From Terriglobus roseus DSM 18391 (GTDB taxonomy: Bacteria; Acidobacteriota; Terriglobia; Terriglobales; Acidobacteriaceae): DNA of 64,000 nt. The DNA lies in the NCBI RefSeq assembly GCF_000265425.1, contig NC_018014.1, positions 3,224,001 through 3,288,000 of the forward strand, given 5' to 3'. Every line of letters begins with the position of its first letter. Within the stretch, counting starts at the first letter, position 1. This document shows positions 17,968 through 27,800 of the stretch, one piece after another. The position numbers were made by a program, and so were the translations under genes. Below the pieces are notes generated by a model. That model ran no database searches and was not told the DNA's origin. It saw only the letters and a list, made by a program, of their open reading frames with translations.

Positions 17968-18708
17968 CTAGGCAGCAAAACCGCCATCGATCAGCAGGCT
18001 TGCCCCGGTGATATACCCGGCCTCAGGTCCCACAAGATAGCTCACCATCCCGGCGATCTCCTCAGCCTTCCCATACCGTTTCAGAGCCATCAGCCCAAGC
18101 AGCGTCTCGGCAAACGGGCCACTCGCAGGATTGCCTTCCGTATCCACCGGACCCGGCTGAATATTATTCACGGTGATGTTACGCGGACCCAGGTCGCGAG
18201 CCAGTCCCTTCGTAAAGCTGAAGATCGCGCCCTTCGTCAACGCATAGACCGAACCACCCACAAAGGGCATCCGCTCACTGTTCACTGAGCCAATGTGAAC
18301 GATGCGTCCACCGTCCGGCATGTGGTGCAGTACCTCCTGCGTCGCCGTGAAGACACTGTGCACGTTGACCGAGAGAATGCGCTGAAAGTCAGCCTCTTTG
18401 ATCTCGTCGATCGAGCCAAGAACGATGATCCCCGCATTGTTCACCAGGATGTCGATCTTGCCGAACTGCTTCGCCGTCTCGCGCACCGCAGCCCGCACAG
18501 CCTCCTGGTCCGCCGCATCCGCCTTGATGGCGATCGCTTTACCACCAGCCGCCGCAACCTTCTCAACCAGGCTGTTCGCCTGCTCACTCGACGAGCTGTA
18601 GGTAAAGGCCACGCTCGCGCCCTCGCTCGCCAGCCGCAACACAATCGCAGCCCCAATCCCGCGGGAGCCACCCGTAACCAAAGCCGCCTTACCTGCCAGA
18701 ACTGCCAT
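17968..18708 (-). CDS. Short-chain dehydrogenase/reductase
   Basis: 246 residues of the classical SDR family: NADP-binding TGGSRGIGAAI near the N-terminus, NNAG motif (LVNNAGIIVLGS), catalytic Ser in IGSVNSERM and YxxxK in YALTKGA, and the C-terminal IDGGFAA. It resembles FabG-like 3-oxoacyl reductases or glucose 1-dehydrogenase-type enzymes; the substrate cannot be told. The ATG at 18708 (MAVLAGKAALVTGG) is preferred over one 42 nt upstream because AGGAGG lies about 8 nt before it. It stands alone in the minus direction with a long gene-free region upstream. Confidence 0.9.
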   Translation of the reverse strand: MAVLAGKAALVTGGSRGIGAAIVLRLASEGASVAFTYSSSSEQANSLVEKVAAAGGKAIAIKADAADQEAVRAAVRETAKQFGKIDILVNNAGIIVLGSIDEIKEADFQRILSVNVHSVFTATQEVLHHMPDGGRIVHIGSVNSERMPFVGGSVYALTKGAIFSFTKGLARDLGPRNITVNNIQPGPVDTEGNPASGPFAETLLGLMALKRYGKAEEIAGMVSYLVGPEAGYITGASLLIDGGFAA

Positions 18709-19255
18709 CAAATCGCCTCCTGAAAGTGACTGCGTGAGTTGTGGCAACATCCTACCGCGCCCAACAGGCCCAGCTGGTCACGGACTTGCAAAAATCATCC
18801 TCGGAAGCCCAAGACCAAAACTTAAACTTCCACATATGTCTAACGACGGGACGGCCCCGACAAGTTAACTGCCCGGCAGCCATTGGCTTGTGACGAGGAG
18901 CATTCATGAAGACAGATCCGCTTCAATAAGTGCATTGACCTGAATGCGTCAACTGAGATTTCAATGCACGAAAAATCAAGCAATACTAAGGCGAGTTCCC
19001 CGCGACCGAGGTGAATTCCAGTGCCCGATTCCGGAAGGGATGTCGCTCTCAGCCGATGGGACAGGCACCTGCGTACGAGAGACGCTCGACTTGGTGCAAT
19101 ATGCTGCGCGACGGACTGTGGCGTGTATAGCGGTCCCACAAGCTGTCTGCGGTCCGCCGCTTCCATTCGCGCTCAGGCCGATGGGAACCGGCGGTGCGCA
19201 ATCTCAATGAAGAACATGGTCTACACCAGCTTCCGCTACTTTCTGCCGTAGTCTT
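18709..19255. other. Gene-free region of about 550 nt
   Basis: Between the SDR start and the end of the sensor kinase gene. Reading frames up to 108 codons exist but have no ribosome-binding site, no recognisable domain and unusual composition. No tRNA, hairpin terminator or repeat shared with the rest of the window was seen. GC is lower than in flanking genes. It may be a decayed gene. Confidence 0.5.
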
Positions 19256-20674
19256 TTAGTCGGCGTAAGCGGGAAGTCGGATGATGCAGCGAGCCCCAGC
19301 AGTCGCGGTCTTATCGAATCGGATCGTGCCGCCACTGCGTTCGATGATGAGTCGCGCGATGGGCAGCCCCAGACCAGTGCCGTTTTCACCCTGGCGAGGT
19401 TGCTGATGCCCACGAAAAAAACGCTCGAAGATCCTTTCGTGTTCGGACGGATCGATGCCGGGGCCCTCGTCTTCCACGACCAACTGAACACAATCTTCTG
19501 CAGACAGGTGGTGATAGGTGATCCTGAGCGCGGCATCTTCGGCTGAGAATTTCAGCGCGTTGTGCAAGACATTCATCAGGGCTACGCGCAACAGACCGCG
19601 ACTGGCCCTGACCCTGGTTCGGCTCTCGTACACACCCGCAGTTTCGATTCGGATACGCCGGTCCTCCAGCAGCACACCCAGAAGGTTCAGGATTTCGCGG
19701 ACCGGTTCGCCGATGGCGAAGACCTCCGCATCCTCTGTGCCGAAGTTTGCTTCGGTGCGGGCCAGTAGTAGCAGGCTGTCGACTGTTTCATTCAGCCGGT
19801 TGGTCTCCTCAAGAATGCTGCTCAGCGCCTCGCGATAGCTCTCAATGTTTTCTTCCTTTTGGAGCGCGACTTCACCCACGGCACGCAAGGATGCAAGCGG
19901 CGTCCGCAACTCATGAGCAGCATCTGCAGTGAAGCGTTGCAGTTGCTGAAACGACTGTTCCAACCTCTCCAGCAGGTGGTTGAAGACGAGGGCCATATGG
20001 CCTAGTTCATCTTCGGCATTTTGAATGACAAGGCGGTCACTGAGATTGTGGGCCGTGATGCTGGCTGCCCGGGCGCTCATCAGTTCCAGCGGCAGTAGCG
20101 CCCGCTTTGCAATGAATTGCCCCGCCGCTGCTGCTGCCGCGAGTACGAGCGAGAAAGCGATGAGCAGGATAAAGAGGAACTGCACCATGCGATCGCGAAG
20201 TGGCGCCAGGCTATAACCCAAACGGATGAGTACCATCCGCCCGCCCATGCCGTGAACATGGCTGATGACGAAGGCGTAACTCCCGTCCGCCAGACGCGTA
20301 ATGTGTTCGTTGAAGCCGGCATCACCTTCGTTGGGCTGGCTCGGTCCTCCCAATGACAGACCGCGCAGTGTTGGGCTGCTGTAGAGGGTGTTCCCCGAAA
20401 GATCTCGCACTTCCATCATGCGATCGACCAAGAGGTGTGACTGCGGCCGCGAGTAATAGTCCTGCCGAAGCTGCAAGGTGCCATGCCCATCGAAGTAGAG
20501 GAGGCCTTCGACAGTCACAATGTCCTGCACTTCATCATGGAAGATCTGGTTGGTGAGTGTCGCGTACTGGAAAACAAAGACGATGACCGCATAGACCAGC
20601 AGCATCGCAGCCAGAACACCGACATACCAGAACGTAAGTCGGGCACGGATGCTTGCAGGTCGGCCGAGGCGCAC
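19256..20674 (-). CDS. Sensor histidine kinase (CusS/QseC-like)
   Basis: 472 residues: an N-terminal membrane segment (FWYVGVLAAMLLVYAVIVFVF), a periplasmic sensor of about 120 residues, a second membrane segment (FLFILLIAFSLVLAAAAAAGQFI), HAMP linker, HisKA domain with the phospho-accepting His in AAHELRTPLASLR, and HATPase_c with the N box (VLHNALKFS), G1 (DEGPGIDPSEH), F box (IFERFFRG) and G2 (GTGLGLPIARLI). The GTG start at 20674 directly abuts the TAA of the response-regulator gene, so the two are co-translated. The pair is divergent from a secreted protein and an RND efflux operon, suggesting it senses a periplasmic toxicant, but the ligand is unknown. Confidence 0.93.
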   Translation of the reverse strand: MRLGRPASIRARLTFWYVGVLAAMLLVYAVIVFVFQYATLTNQIFHDEVQDIVTVEGLLYFDGHGTLQLRQDYYSRPQSHLLVDRMMEVRDLSGNTLYSSPTLRGLSLGGPSQPNEGDAGFNEHITRLADGSYAFVISHVHGMGGRMVLIRLGYSLAPLRDRMVQFLFILLIAFSLVLAAAAAAGQFIAKRALLPLELMSARAASITAHNLSDRLVIQNAEDELGHMALVFNHLLERLEQSFQQLQRFTADAAHELRTPLASLRAVGEVALQKEENIESYREALSSILEETNRLNETVDSLLLLARTEANFGTEDAEVFAIGEPVREILNLLGVLLEDRRIRIETAGVYESRTRVRASRGLLRVALMNVLHNALKFSAEDAALRITYHHLSAEDCVQLVVEDEGPGIDPSEHERIFERFFRGHQQPRQGENGTGLGLPIARLIIERSGGTIRFDKTATAGARCIIRLPAYAD

Positions 20675-21370
20675 TTATGGCTCCCTCAGGCTGAAGCCAA
20701 TGCCACGCACCGTCTGGAGAAGTTTGACCTCGAATGGATCGTCGATCTTGCGGCGAAGGCGCGCCATCTGGACGTCGATGACATTGTCGAGCGGTGTGTA
20801 TCGTGAAGTTTCCTGCCAGACATCGCGAGCCAGCATCTCGCGCGAAACCGTTCTGCCATTGCTCTCTGCCAAGTAGAGCAGTAGATCGAATTCACGGGCA
20901 GTAAGTTCCAGCTTTGCATCGCTGCGAGTGGCGGCTCTGGCGCGGACATCCAGCGTCAGATCCCCGACGACTAATTTCTGCGGCGGTGACGGTGGCAGCA
21001 CGCGGCGAAGCAACGCCTCGATACGAGCGATTAACTCAGGAAAAGAAAACGGCTTGCCCATGTAGTCATCGGCGCCCGTTCTTAACCCAGCAACACGATC
21101 GTCAATGGTGTTATGCGAGGTGAGGATCAGCACACGAACGTCGAGGCCTTCCTGCCGTATTTGCTGTAGTACTTCCAGACCGTTGCGATTAGGGAGGGTC
21201 AGGTCCAGCAAAAGCAGGTCAGGCTGTAGACGGTGCAGGAGGAAAAAACCCTCTTCGGCAGAGGCGGCAGCGCTTACCTCGTAACCGGCGGCCTCAATGC
21301 CCGACACCAGTGCGGAGGACAGCTTCCGATCGTCCTCAACCACCAGAATCTTCGAGCGAGCCTGTACCAT
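20675..21370 (-). CDS. OmpR/PhoB-family response regulator
   Basis: 231 residues. The receiver domain has acidic VVEDDRKL, phospho-acceptor Asp in LLLDLTLPNRNG, and Lys in GKPFSF. The C-terminal winged helix has LTAREFDLLLYLAES, DNVIDVQMARLRRKID and TVRGIGFSLREP. It resembles CusR/QseB-type regulators. The ATG at 21370 (MVQARSKILVVEDD) is chosen because AGAGGA lies about 7 nt upstream. It is the first gene of a two-gene operon with its kinase and is divergently oriented to the efflux cluster starting at 21517, which it probably controls. Confidence 0.93.
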   Translation of the reverse strand: MVQARSKILVVEDDRKLSSALVSGIEAAGYEVSAAASAEEGFFLLHRLQPDLLLLDLTLPNRNGLEVLQQIRQEGLDVRVLILTSHNTIDDRVAGLRTGADDYMGKPFSFPELIARIEALLRRVLPPSPPQKLVVGDLTLDVRARAATRSDAKLELTAREFDLLLYLAESNGRTVSREMLARDVWQETSRYTPLDNVIDVQMARLRRKIDDPFEVKLLQTVRGIGFSLREP

Positions 21371-21516
21371 GCATGTTCCTCTGTCCCTACCTATGATTTC
21401 GCACCGCGCCACAGGGTACAAGCGGCCCGGTTCTCTTGTCAGATTCTTGTAAGGGAGTGTAAGGCGTAGCGATGGTCAACTTCGGGCTAGCAGGCTCCCC
21501 TGACCCGGAGGTCACC

Positions 21517-22275
21517 ATGTCCCGCATCCTCGCTCTCCCGTCGTTACTACTGTTTTCGCCGCTGGCCGTTCTTGCGCAGGCTCCTTCGTTGGCCGCATCC
21601 ACCACCCTGCCCATCACCTTCACGCGCGCCGTCGACGCGAACCACGCCAAGGCCGGGGACATCGTGGAGGCAAAGACCTTCCAACAGGTTAAGCTTTCCA
21701 GCGGTGCCGTGATCCCTTCCGGCGCGCACGTTACAGGTCACGTCGTTGAGGCGGCGGGGTACATCTTCGATAAAACGCCGTACGCAAAGCAGACTACATC
21801 ACGGCTTTCCATCCACTTCGACAGCGTACAGAACGGCACAGTCTCCATTCCGCTGAACGTCACGGTTCGCGCGATGGCTGATTCGATCACCAGCATCAAC
21901 GCTTACGCACCGCTGTCGAATGATCTGGACTCGCGCAGTACACGCACCCTTGTAGGTGGCGACCAGTTGTACGCCTCGCAGGATGGCATCGAGGACAAAG
22001 ATGGCGATGTAGTCGCTTACAACCGTCGCGATGGTGTCTATGCGCACCTGATCTCGAACGGACGTTGCGATGGTGGATCGACGGAAGTTTCCATGGGCAT
22101 CTACTCCGCCTCGGCCTGCGGCGTGTACGGCTTTACGGGCATGCGTGCGGTGGAAACGGGATCCGTCGCGCAACCCTCCACGCTGACCTTCGTCTCCGCA
22201 CGACGTACCGCGGAAGTGCCGAAGCACTCCACGGCACTGCTGGAGGTTTTGCCGGTCCAGCAGGCCAGCCGTTAA
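21517..22275 (+). CDS. Secreted protein upstream of efflux genes, unknown
   Basis: 252 residues with a clear signal peptide (LALPSLLLFSPLAVLAQA). The mature part begins with LPITFTRAVDANHAKAGDIVEAKT and GAVIPSGAHVTGHVVEA, a beta-rich segment like those in acidobacterial proteins with TrbI/LpxTG-independent 'SSKTAKTGD' domains; no enzyme motif. The ATG has GGAGG 6 nt upstream. Its stop codon overlaps the start of the TolC-like gene (TAATG), so it is the first gene of the efflux operon. It may be a periplasmic accessory of the pump, but this is based on position only. Confidence 0.7.
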   Translation: MSRILALPSLLLFSPLAVLAQAPSLAASTTLPITFTRAVDANHAKAGDIVEAKTFQQVKLSSGAVIPSGAHVTGHVVEAAGYIFDKTPYAKQTTSRLSIHFDSVQNGTVSIPLNVTVRAMADSITSINAYAPLSNDLDSRSTRTLVGGDQLYASQDGIEDKDGDVVAYNRRDGVYAHLISNGRCDGGSTEVSMGIYSASACGVYGFTGMRAVETGSVAQPSTLTFVSARRTAEVPKHSTALLEVLPVQQASR

Positions 22276-23576
22276 TGGCGAACGTTCGCGCCTCTTACAT
22301 TGCGATATTCCTGCTGGCCGCGGCCGTCCGAGCGGGTGGGCAGACGGCTATAGCGCCGGCTCTTACCCTCGACCAGGCAGAGACGACCGCTATCGCCCGC
22401 CAACCGCAGTTGCTGGCCGCGCAACTGCGTGCCCGCGCCTCCTCACAGCGTATCCGCGAGGCTAGGTCCGGCTTGTTTCCGACGGTGAACTTCAACGCAA
22501 CGGGAGCACTGGTCGCTGACACGGGTACATCAACTGCTGCAGGCAACGTCACTACGTCTGCCGTCTCCGACCGGTTTGCCTACGGCGGAAATCTTACGCA
22601 ACTGGTAACAGATTTCGGCCGAACGAACGCCCTTGTTGGCAGCGCAAAATTTCAGTCCGCCGCACAGGCTGACATGGCAACGTTGACGAAGGCGCAGGTC
22701 CGCCTGAATGTGCGCGAAGCGTACTTCGGCGTGCTGGGCGCGGAGGCTGTATTGCGAGCCGCGCAGGCCGCACAGGCCAACCGTCATCTCATCTCGCGAC
22801 AGTTGTCCGCACTGGCGCAGAGCGAGTTGCGCTCCACGCTGGATGTGAACTTCGCGAATGTGTTGGAGAGCGAAGCGGACCTTGCGGTGGTGCAGGCGCA
22901 GAGCGTAGTAGCGCAGGACCGCTCACGCCTGGCAACAGCGATGGGACAAGGGAAGCCCGTCACCGAAGCTCTGACGGAGCCGGCAACCATCGCCGACACA
23001 TTGCCACCCGCGCCCGATGCGTTGCAGCAGCAGGCACAGACGCAGCGTGCCGATCTAAGTGCGGCACAGGCATCGCAGCAAGCCGCGCATGAAATGGCTC
23101 TCGCCGAGAAGCGGTTGAGCTATCCCTCGCTCAACGTGCTGGGGGCAGCCGGTCAGATCCCTTTCCACGACCACACGCTGCATGACCGCTACGCTGCTGC
23201 TGGCTTCAACCTAAACATCCCCATCTTCAACGGCAACCTGTTCGCCGCACGGCACGCTGAGGCGGAGCTTGAGGCCACCGCTCGTCAGCGAGATGTCGAG
23301 CAGGTACAGCTCCAGGTGAATGAGCAGGTGCGTGACGCCTGGTATCGCGCCGATGAGGCCTATCGAAGCCTGAGCGTCACCGCCCGACTCGTCGCTCAGA
23401 GCAAGGAAGCATTGCGACTGGCGCAGGACCGGTACGACGCGGGCCTGGGCAGCATTGTGGAGTTGAACGAAGCGCAGCTCAACGAGACGTCCGCAGAGAT
23501 TACTTCAGCGGGTGCAACTTACACCTATCTGTCACGACGCGCAGAGCTCGACTTTGCAGCAGGACTTTTGAACTAA
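22275..23576 (+). CDS. TolC-family outer-membrane efflux channel
   Basis: 433 residues with a signal peptide (YIAIFLLAAAVRAGGQ) and two outer-membrane efflux repeats made of long helices rich in Gln/Ala (LLAAQLRARASSQRIREARSG; QVQLQVNEQVRDAWYRADEAYRSL; LAQDRYDAGLGSIVELNEAQL). The DAGLGSIVEL motif is typical of the second repeat. It forms the outer-membrane tunnel for the RND pump encoded next. The ATG at 22275 overlaps the preceding TAA, which supports this start over earlier in-frame codons. Confidence 0.92.
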   Translation: MANVRASYIAIFLLAAAVRAGGQTAIAPALTLDQAETTAIARQPQLLAAQLRARASSQRIREARSGLFPTVNFNATGALVADTGTSTAAGNVTTSAVSDRFAYGGNLTQLVTDFGRTNALVGSAKFQSAAQADMATLTKAQVRLNVREAYFGVLGAEAVLRAAQAAQANRHLISRQLSALAQSELRSTLDVNFANVLESEADLAVVQAQSVVAQDRSRLATAMGQGKPVTEALTEPATIADTLPPAPDALQQQAQTQRADLSAAQASQQAAHEMALAEKRLSYPSLNVLGAAGQIPFHDHTLHDRYAAAGFNLNIPIFNGNLFAARHAEAELEATARQRDVEQVQLQVNEQVRDAWYRADEAYRSLSVTARLVAQSKEALRLAQDRYDAGLGSIVELNEAQLNETSAEITSAGATYTYLSRRAELDFAAGLLN

Positions 23577-23587
23577 GGGAGCCGGCT

Positions 23588-24796
23588 TTGGTTGCTATCA
23601 AGAAGGTATTAACCGCGAGTGCGATCGCTGGTATCGCGGTCCTGCAGGGCTGCAAGGCGCCGGCACCGACTGCGGCTCCAGTGGTAACGGTGCCGGTTGC
23701 AACGGCCGAGGCAGCAAGCCTCGAAAACAATCTCGTTCTCTCTGCAGAGTTTCGCCCATTTCAGGAAGTGGACGTGATGGCGAAGGTCGCTGGCTACGTT
23801 CGGGCGATCAACGTCGACATCGGGAGCCACGTACAGCAGAATGCTGTACTCGCTACGTTGGAAGTGCCGGAGATTCAGGACGACGTTGCGAAGGCCAGGG
23901 CAGGCGTTGCCGCTGCCGAGGCCAATGTGATCACGGCCCAGGCCGCCATTCAGCGCGCGCAGGCTGGGGCCAATATTGCCTCGCTATCGTTCCAGCGCAT
24001 CAAGGACGTGGCCGCACGCGACCAGGGCCTGGTGCCACGTCAGGAGATCGATGTCGCGCAGTCCAAGCAGTTGGAATCATCCGCCCAGCTTGCCGGTGCG
24101 AACTCGTCCCTGAGGGCCGCGGAGCAGCAGAAGCTACAAGCCGAATCGGAGTACGCACGGACCGTCACGATGATGCAGTACGCTACCATTCGTGCGCCCT
24201 TCACAGGTGTGGTCACCAAGCGCTTTGCAAACACCGGCTCCATGATCCAGGCCGGTACCTCCTCGCAGACGCAGGCAATGCCGGTGGTCACACTCGCACA
24301 GAATGACCGTCTGCGCCTCACGCTGCCCATCCCGGTCAACGCAGTCTCAGACGTGCGTGACGGACAAACAGTCGACGTGGAGGTGGGCAGCCTGCACCGC
24401 ACCCTGCAGGGCAAGGTCTCGCGCACCGCCGACTCCATCCAGATGGCAACGCGCACCATGAACACCGAAGTCGATGTGCCCAATCCTGATGGATCACTTG
24501 TGCCCGGCATGTATGCCGAAGTGCATTTGCATCTTGCCAATCGTCCTGCGGCACTCAGCGTTCCGTTGGATGCAGTGGATGGCCTCGGCACGAGTGTGCA
24601 GCAGGTTTACACGGTACGCGATGGCGTGATCCATCAGGTCTCCGTGAAGGTTGGTCTGCAGACAGCGAATCGCGTTGAGATTCTTTCCGGTCTGAACACC
24701 GGTGACAAGGTCATAGTTGGCCGCCACACCGGTCTGTCGGACGGGCAAAAGGTGGATCCGCAGCCTGCTGCTTACGAGTCCGCAACAAGCCATTAA
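23588..24796 (+). CDS. RND efflux periplasmic adaptor lipoprotein
   Basis: 402 residues of the membrane-fusion protein family. A lipobox (IAVLQGC) ends the signal peptide, followed by the barrel-sandwich hybrid (VAGYVRAINVDIGSHVQQ and YATIRAPFTGVVTKRF), a coiled-coil hairpin of Ala/Gln-rich helices between them and the beta-barrel (VVTLAQNDRLRLTLPIP). It links the inner-membrane pump to the TolC-like channel. The start is TTG at 23588, supported by GGGAG 6-7 nt upstream and by the signal peptide beginning at once. It lies 11 nt after the tolC-like gene and 33 nt before the permease. Confidence 0.92.
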   Translation: MVAIKKVLTASAIAGIAVLQGCKAPAPTAAPVVTVPVATAEAASLENNLVLSAEFRPFQEVDVMAKVAGYVRAINVDIGSHVQQNAVLATLEVPEIQDDVAKARAGVAAAEANVITAQAAIQRAQAGANIASLSFQRIKDVAARDQGLVPRQEIDVAQSKQLESSAQLAGANSSLRAAEQQKLQAESEYARTVTMMQYATIRAPFTGVVTKRFANTGSMIQAGTSSQTQAMPVVTLAQNDRLRLTLPIPVNAVSDVRDGQTVDVEVGSLHRTLQGKVSRTADSIQMATRTMNTEVDVPNPDGSLVPGMYAEVHLHLANRPAALSVPLDAVDGLGTSVQQVYTVRDGVIHQVSVKVGLQTANRVEILSGLNTGDKVIVGRHTGLSDGQKVDPQPAAYESATSH

Positions 24797-24829
24797 GCAC
24801 CACAGCCCCAGAGAGGAAACGCTCAAAGC

Positions 24830-27800
24830 ATGTCGGGATTTTCCATCCGCAACCCCTATCTGATCGTGGTGCTGTGCCTGGTCGTGATGATCCTTGGCAC
24901 GGTCAGCGTTGGCAGTATGCCTGTTGACATGTTTCCACCGGTGAATTTGCCGGTGGTTGCTGTCGCTACCTTCTACTCCGGCATGCCGCCGCAGCAGATT
25001 GAAACCAACATCACCTATCACCTGGAGCGACAGTTCACGCTGGCGGCCGGCATCGATCACATGGAATCGCGCTCGCTGCCCGGTGTGTCGCTGATCAAGG
25101 TGTACTTCCGTGCAGGCACTGATCCGGATGCAGATGCTGCAAGCATCTCTTCACTGGCGAGCAGCGATCTTCGTGACATGCCGCCGGGCACCTATCCGCC
25201 CATCGTGCTCAAGCAGGATGCTGCAAGCACGCCCGTTGCGCTCGTGACTCTCAGTGGCTCCGGCTTGAACGAGAGCACGTTAAAAGACGTGGGACAGAAC
25301 TTCGTCCGCAACCAGCTTGCGAGTGTGCAGGGTGCGTCTGTCACGCAGCCATTCGGTGGCCGCTGGCGGCAGATCATGCTGTATGCCGACCCGTACAAGC
25401 TGGAGGCCAATCAGCTTAGCCCCATGGACGTGGTGCGTGCAGTCAATGATGCCAATGTGATTCTGCCCGCAGGCGACGTACAGATCGGTCGCTACGACTA
25501 CAACATCTACACCAACTCCATGCTGGGTGGCGCCGCAGACATCGCGCAGGTGCCGCTCAAGATGGTTGGCCAATCCCCCGTCCGCGTAGGCGATGTCGCA
25601 ACGCCGCAGGACTCCTTCGGCCTGCAGTACAACATCGTCCGCGTCAACGGTCAGCGTGGCGTGTATCTGCCCATCTTCAAACAGGGTGGTGATTCGAACA
25701 CCATCGCCATCGTGAACGGCGTCAAGGACACGCTGAAAACTCTGGTGGATGTACCCAGCTCTTTGAAGACGGACGTGGAGTTCGATCAATCCCGCTTCGT
25801 CAAGGTGGCCATCACAACGCTGGTGCATGAGGGCGGCGTAGGCCTCTTCCTCACCTGCCTCATGATCCTGATCTTCCTGGGCAGCATGCGTGCAACGGTC
25901 GCGGTCTTCTTCTCGATTCCGCTATCGCTGCTGTCAACATTCTTCATCTTGAAGATGACGGGAAGCTCCATCAACAGCATGGTGCTTGGCGGCCTTGCAC
26001 TCGCGCTCTCGCGCCTGATCGATAACTCCGTCGTCGTGCTGGAGAACATCTTTCGGCACATGGAAGAGGGCGAATCGCCAGTCGTCGCAGCCGAAAACGG
26101 CGGCAAGGAGGTCGCACTGCCCGTGCTGGCCGGCACGCTCACCACAGTGGTCGTCTTCTTCCCCGTGACAATGCTCTACGGCGTCAGCAGGTTCCTCTTC
26201 TCCGCTCTCGCACTCGCAGTCGTCATCTCGCTCTTCGCCTCTTACTTCGTCGCACTCACCGTAGTGCCGCTCTTCTGCGCACGCTTTATCAAGAGCCCGC
26301 ACGGCGAAGTCATTCATGAGTCGGCTGAGGACGAGCAGCCAATCTCAGCAGATCCAGCGAGTACGCATCACGGTCTGTGGGCCCGTTTCAATGCCAGCTT
26401 TACGCGCGGCTTTGATGGTCTCCTGCATCGTTACGATCGGGCAGTCGCATGGGTCCTTGAACGTCCATGGCAGACGCTCGGCGCTGCAGGCGCCCTGTTT
26501 GCTGTGTCGCTGCTGCTCTTCCCGTTCATGGGCCTGTCCTTCTTCCCGCGTACGGATGCCGGTCAGTTCGTCATCAGCTTCAAGGCGCCCTCAGGCACCA
26601 ACCTGCAGGCCACGGAAGGGGAAGCAACCAGGATCGAAGCCATCGTCAAGCGCGTTGTGTCGAAGCATGATCTCGGCATTGTCGTCACGAACATCGGTGT
26701 CGACCCAGGCTTCTCTGCGCTCTTCTCGCCGAACGCTGCCATGCACACAGGCTTCACGCAGGTTGCGCTCAGCGAAGATCACAAGGCGAGCAGCTTCCAC
26801 TACATCGATGAAGTGAAGGCTGCAATCGCGAAAGAGATTCCCGAGGTACAGACGTTCTACTCCTCCGGTAGCCTGGTTGACGGCGTCCTGAACATGGGCG
26901 CTCCGGCTCCCATCGATGTGCGCATCACCGGCAATGACGTCAACGCGGACTATGCTCTCGCGCAGAAGATCGCCGGCAAGATCCGCGGTGTGCATGGTGT
27001 TGCGGATGTCTATATCCCGCAGGACATTGACTATCCTTCGCTACGCATCTCGGTCGATCGCACGCGCGCCAGTCAGTTACGCCTCACGGAAAAGGAGGTT
27101 GTGTCAAACATCATCACGGCACTCACTTCCAACCAGATGATTGCACCCTCGATCTGGATCGATCCGAAGAGCGGCAACAACTACTTTCTGACGGTGATGT
27201 ACAAGGAAGGCCAGGTAAAGTCCATTGAAGACCTGAAGGCCATCCCGCTGCACGGCGCGAACATCACACAGCCCACACGGCTCGATATGGTTGCGAAGAT
27301 CGAGCAGTTCAACGCGCCAACCGAACTCGACCACACGCAGATTCGTCGCAATCTTGATGTCTATGTCCGTCCTCAGGAGGAAGACCTGGGCACGCTGACC
27401 AAGCAGATCAAGGCGATCGTGGACCAGTCCAATCCGCCGCACGGCATCAGCGTTGCACTCACCGGCAGCGTCAAGTCGATGAACGAATCCTTCCGCAGCT
27501 TTGCCATCGGTCTCACGCTCTCGATCGTTCTTCTCTTTCTCATCCTCGTCGCGCAGTTCCGCTCGTTTGTTGACCCGTTCATCATCCTGCTGGCCCTGCC
27601 GCCGGGCATCACCGGTGTCATCGTGGCGCTGCTGCTCTGGGGCACAACGCTCAATGTAATGTCGCTCATGGGCGTCGTCATGCTCGCGGGTATCGCGCTT
27701 TCGAACAGCATCCTGATCGTAGAGTTCGCCCATCACCTGCTGAGCCTGGGGCACAGCGTGCGCGAAGCGATCACCACCTCATGCCGGGTACGTCTGCGGC

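Noticed and set aside
18840..19166. 108-codon minus-strand frame in the gap upstream of the SDR
   Set aside because: No start-site context, no domain and irregular composition; treated as noncoding.
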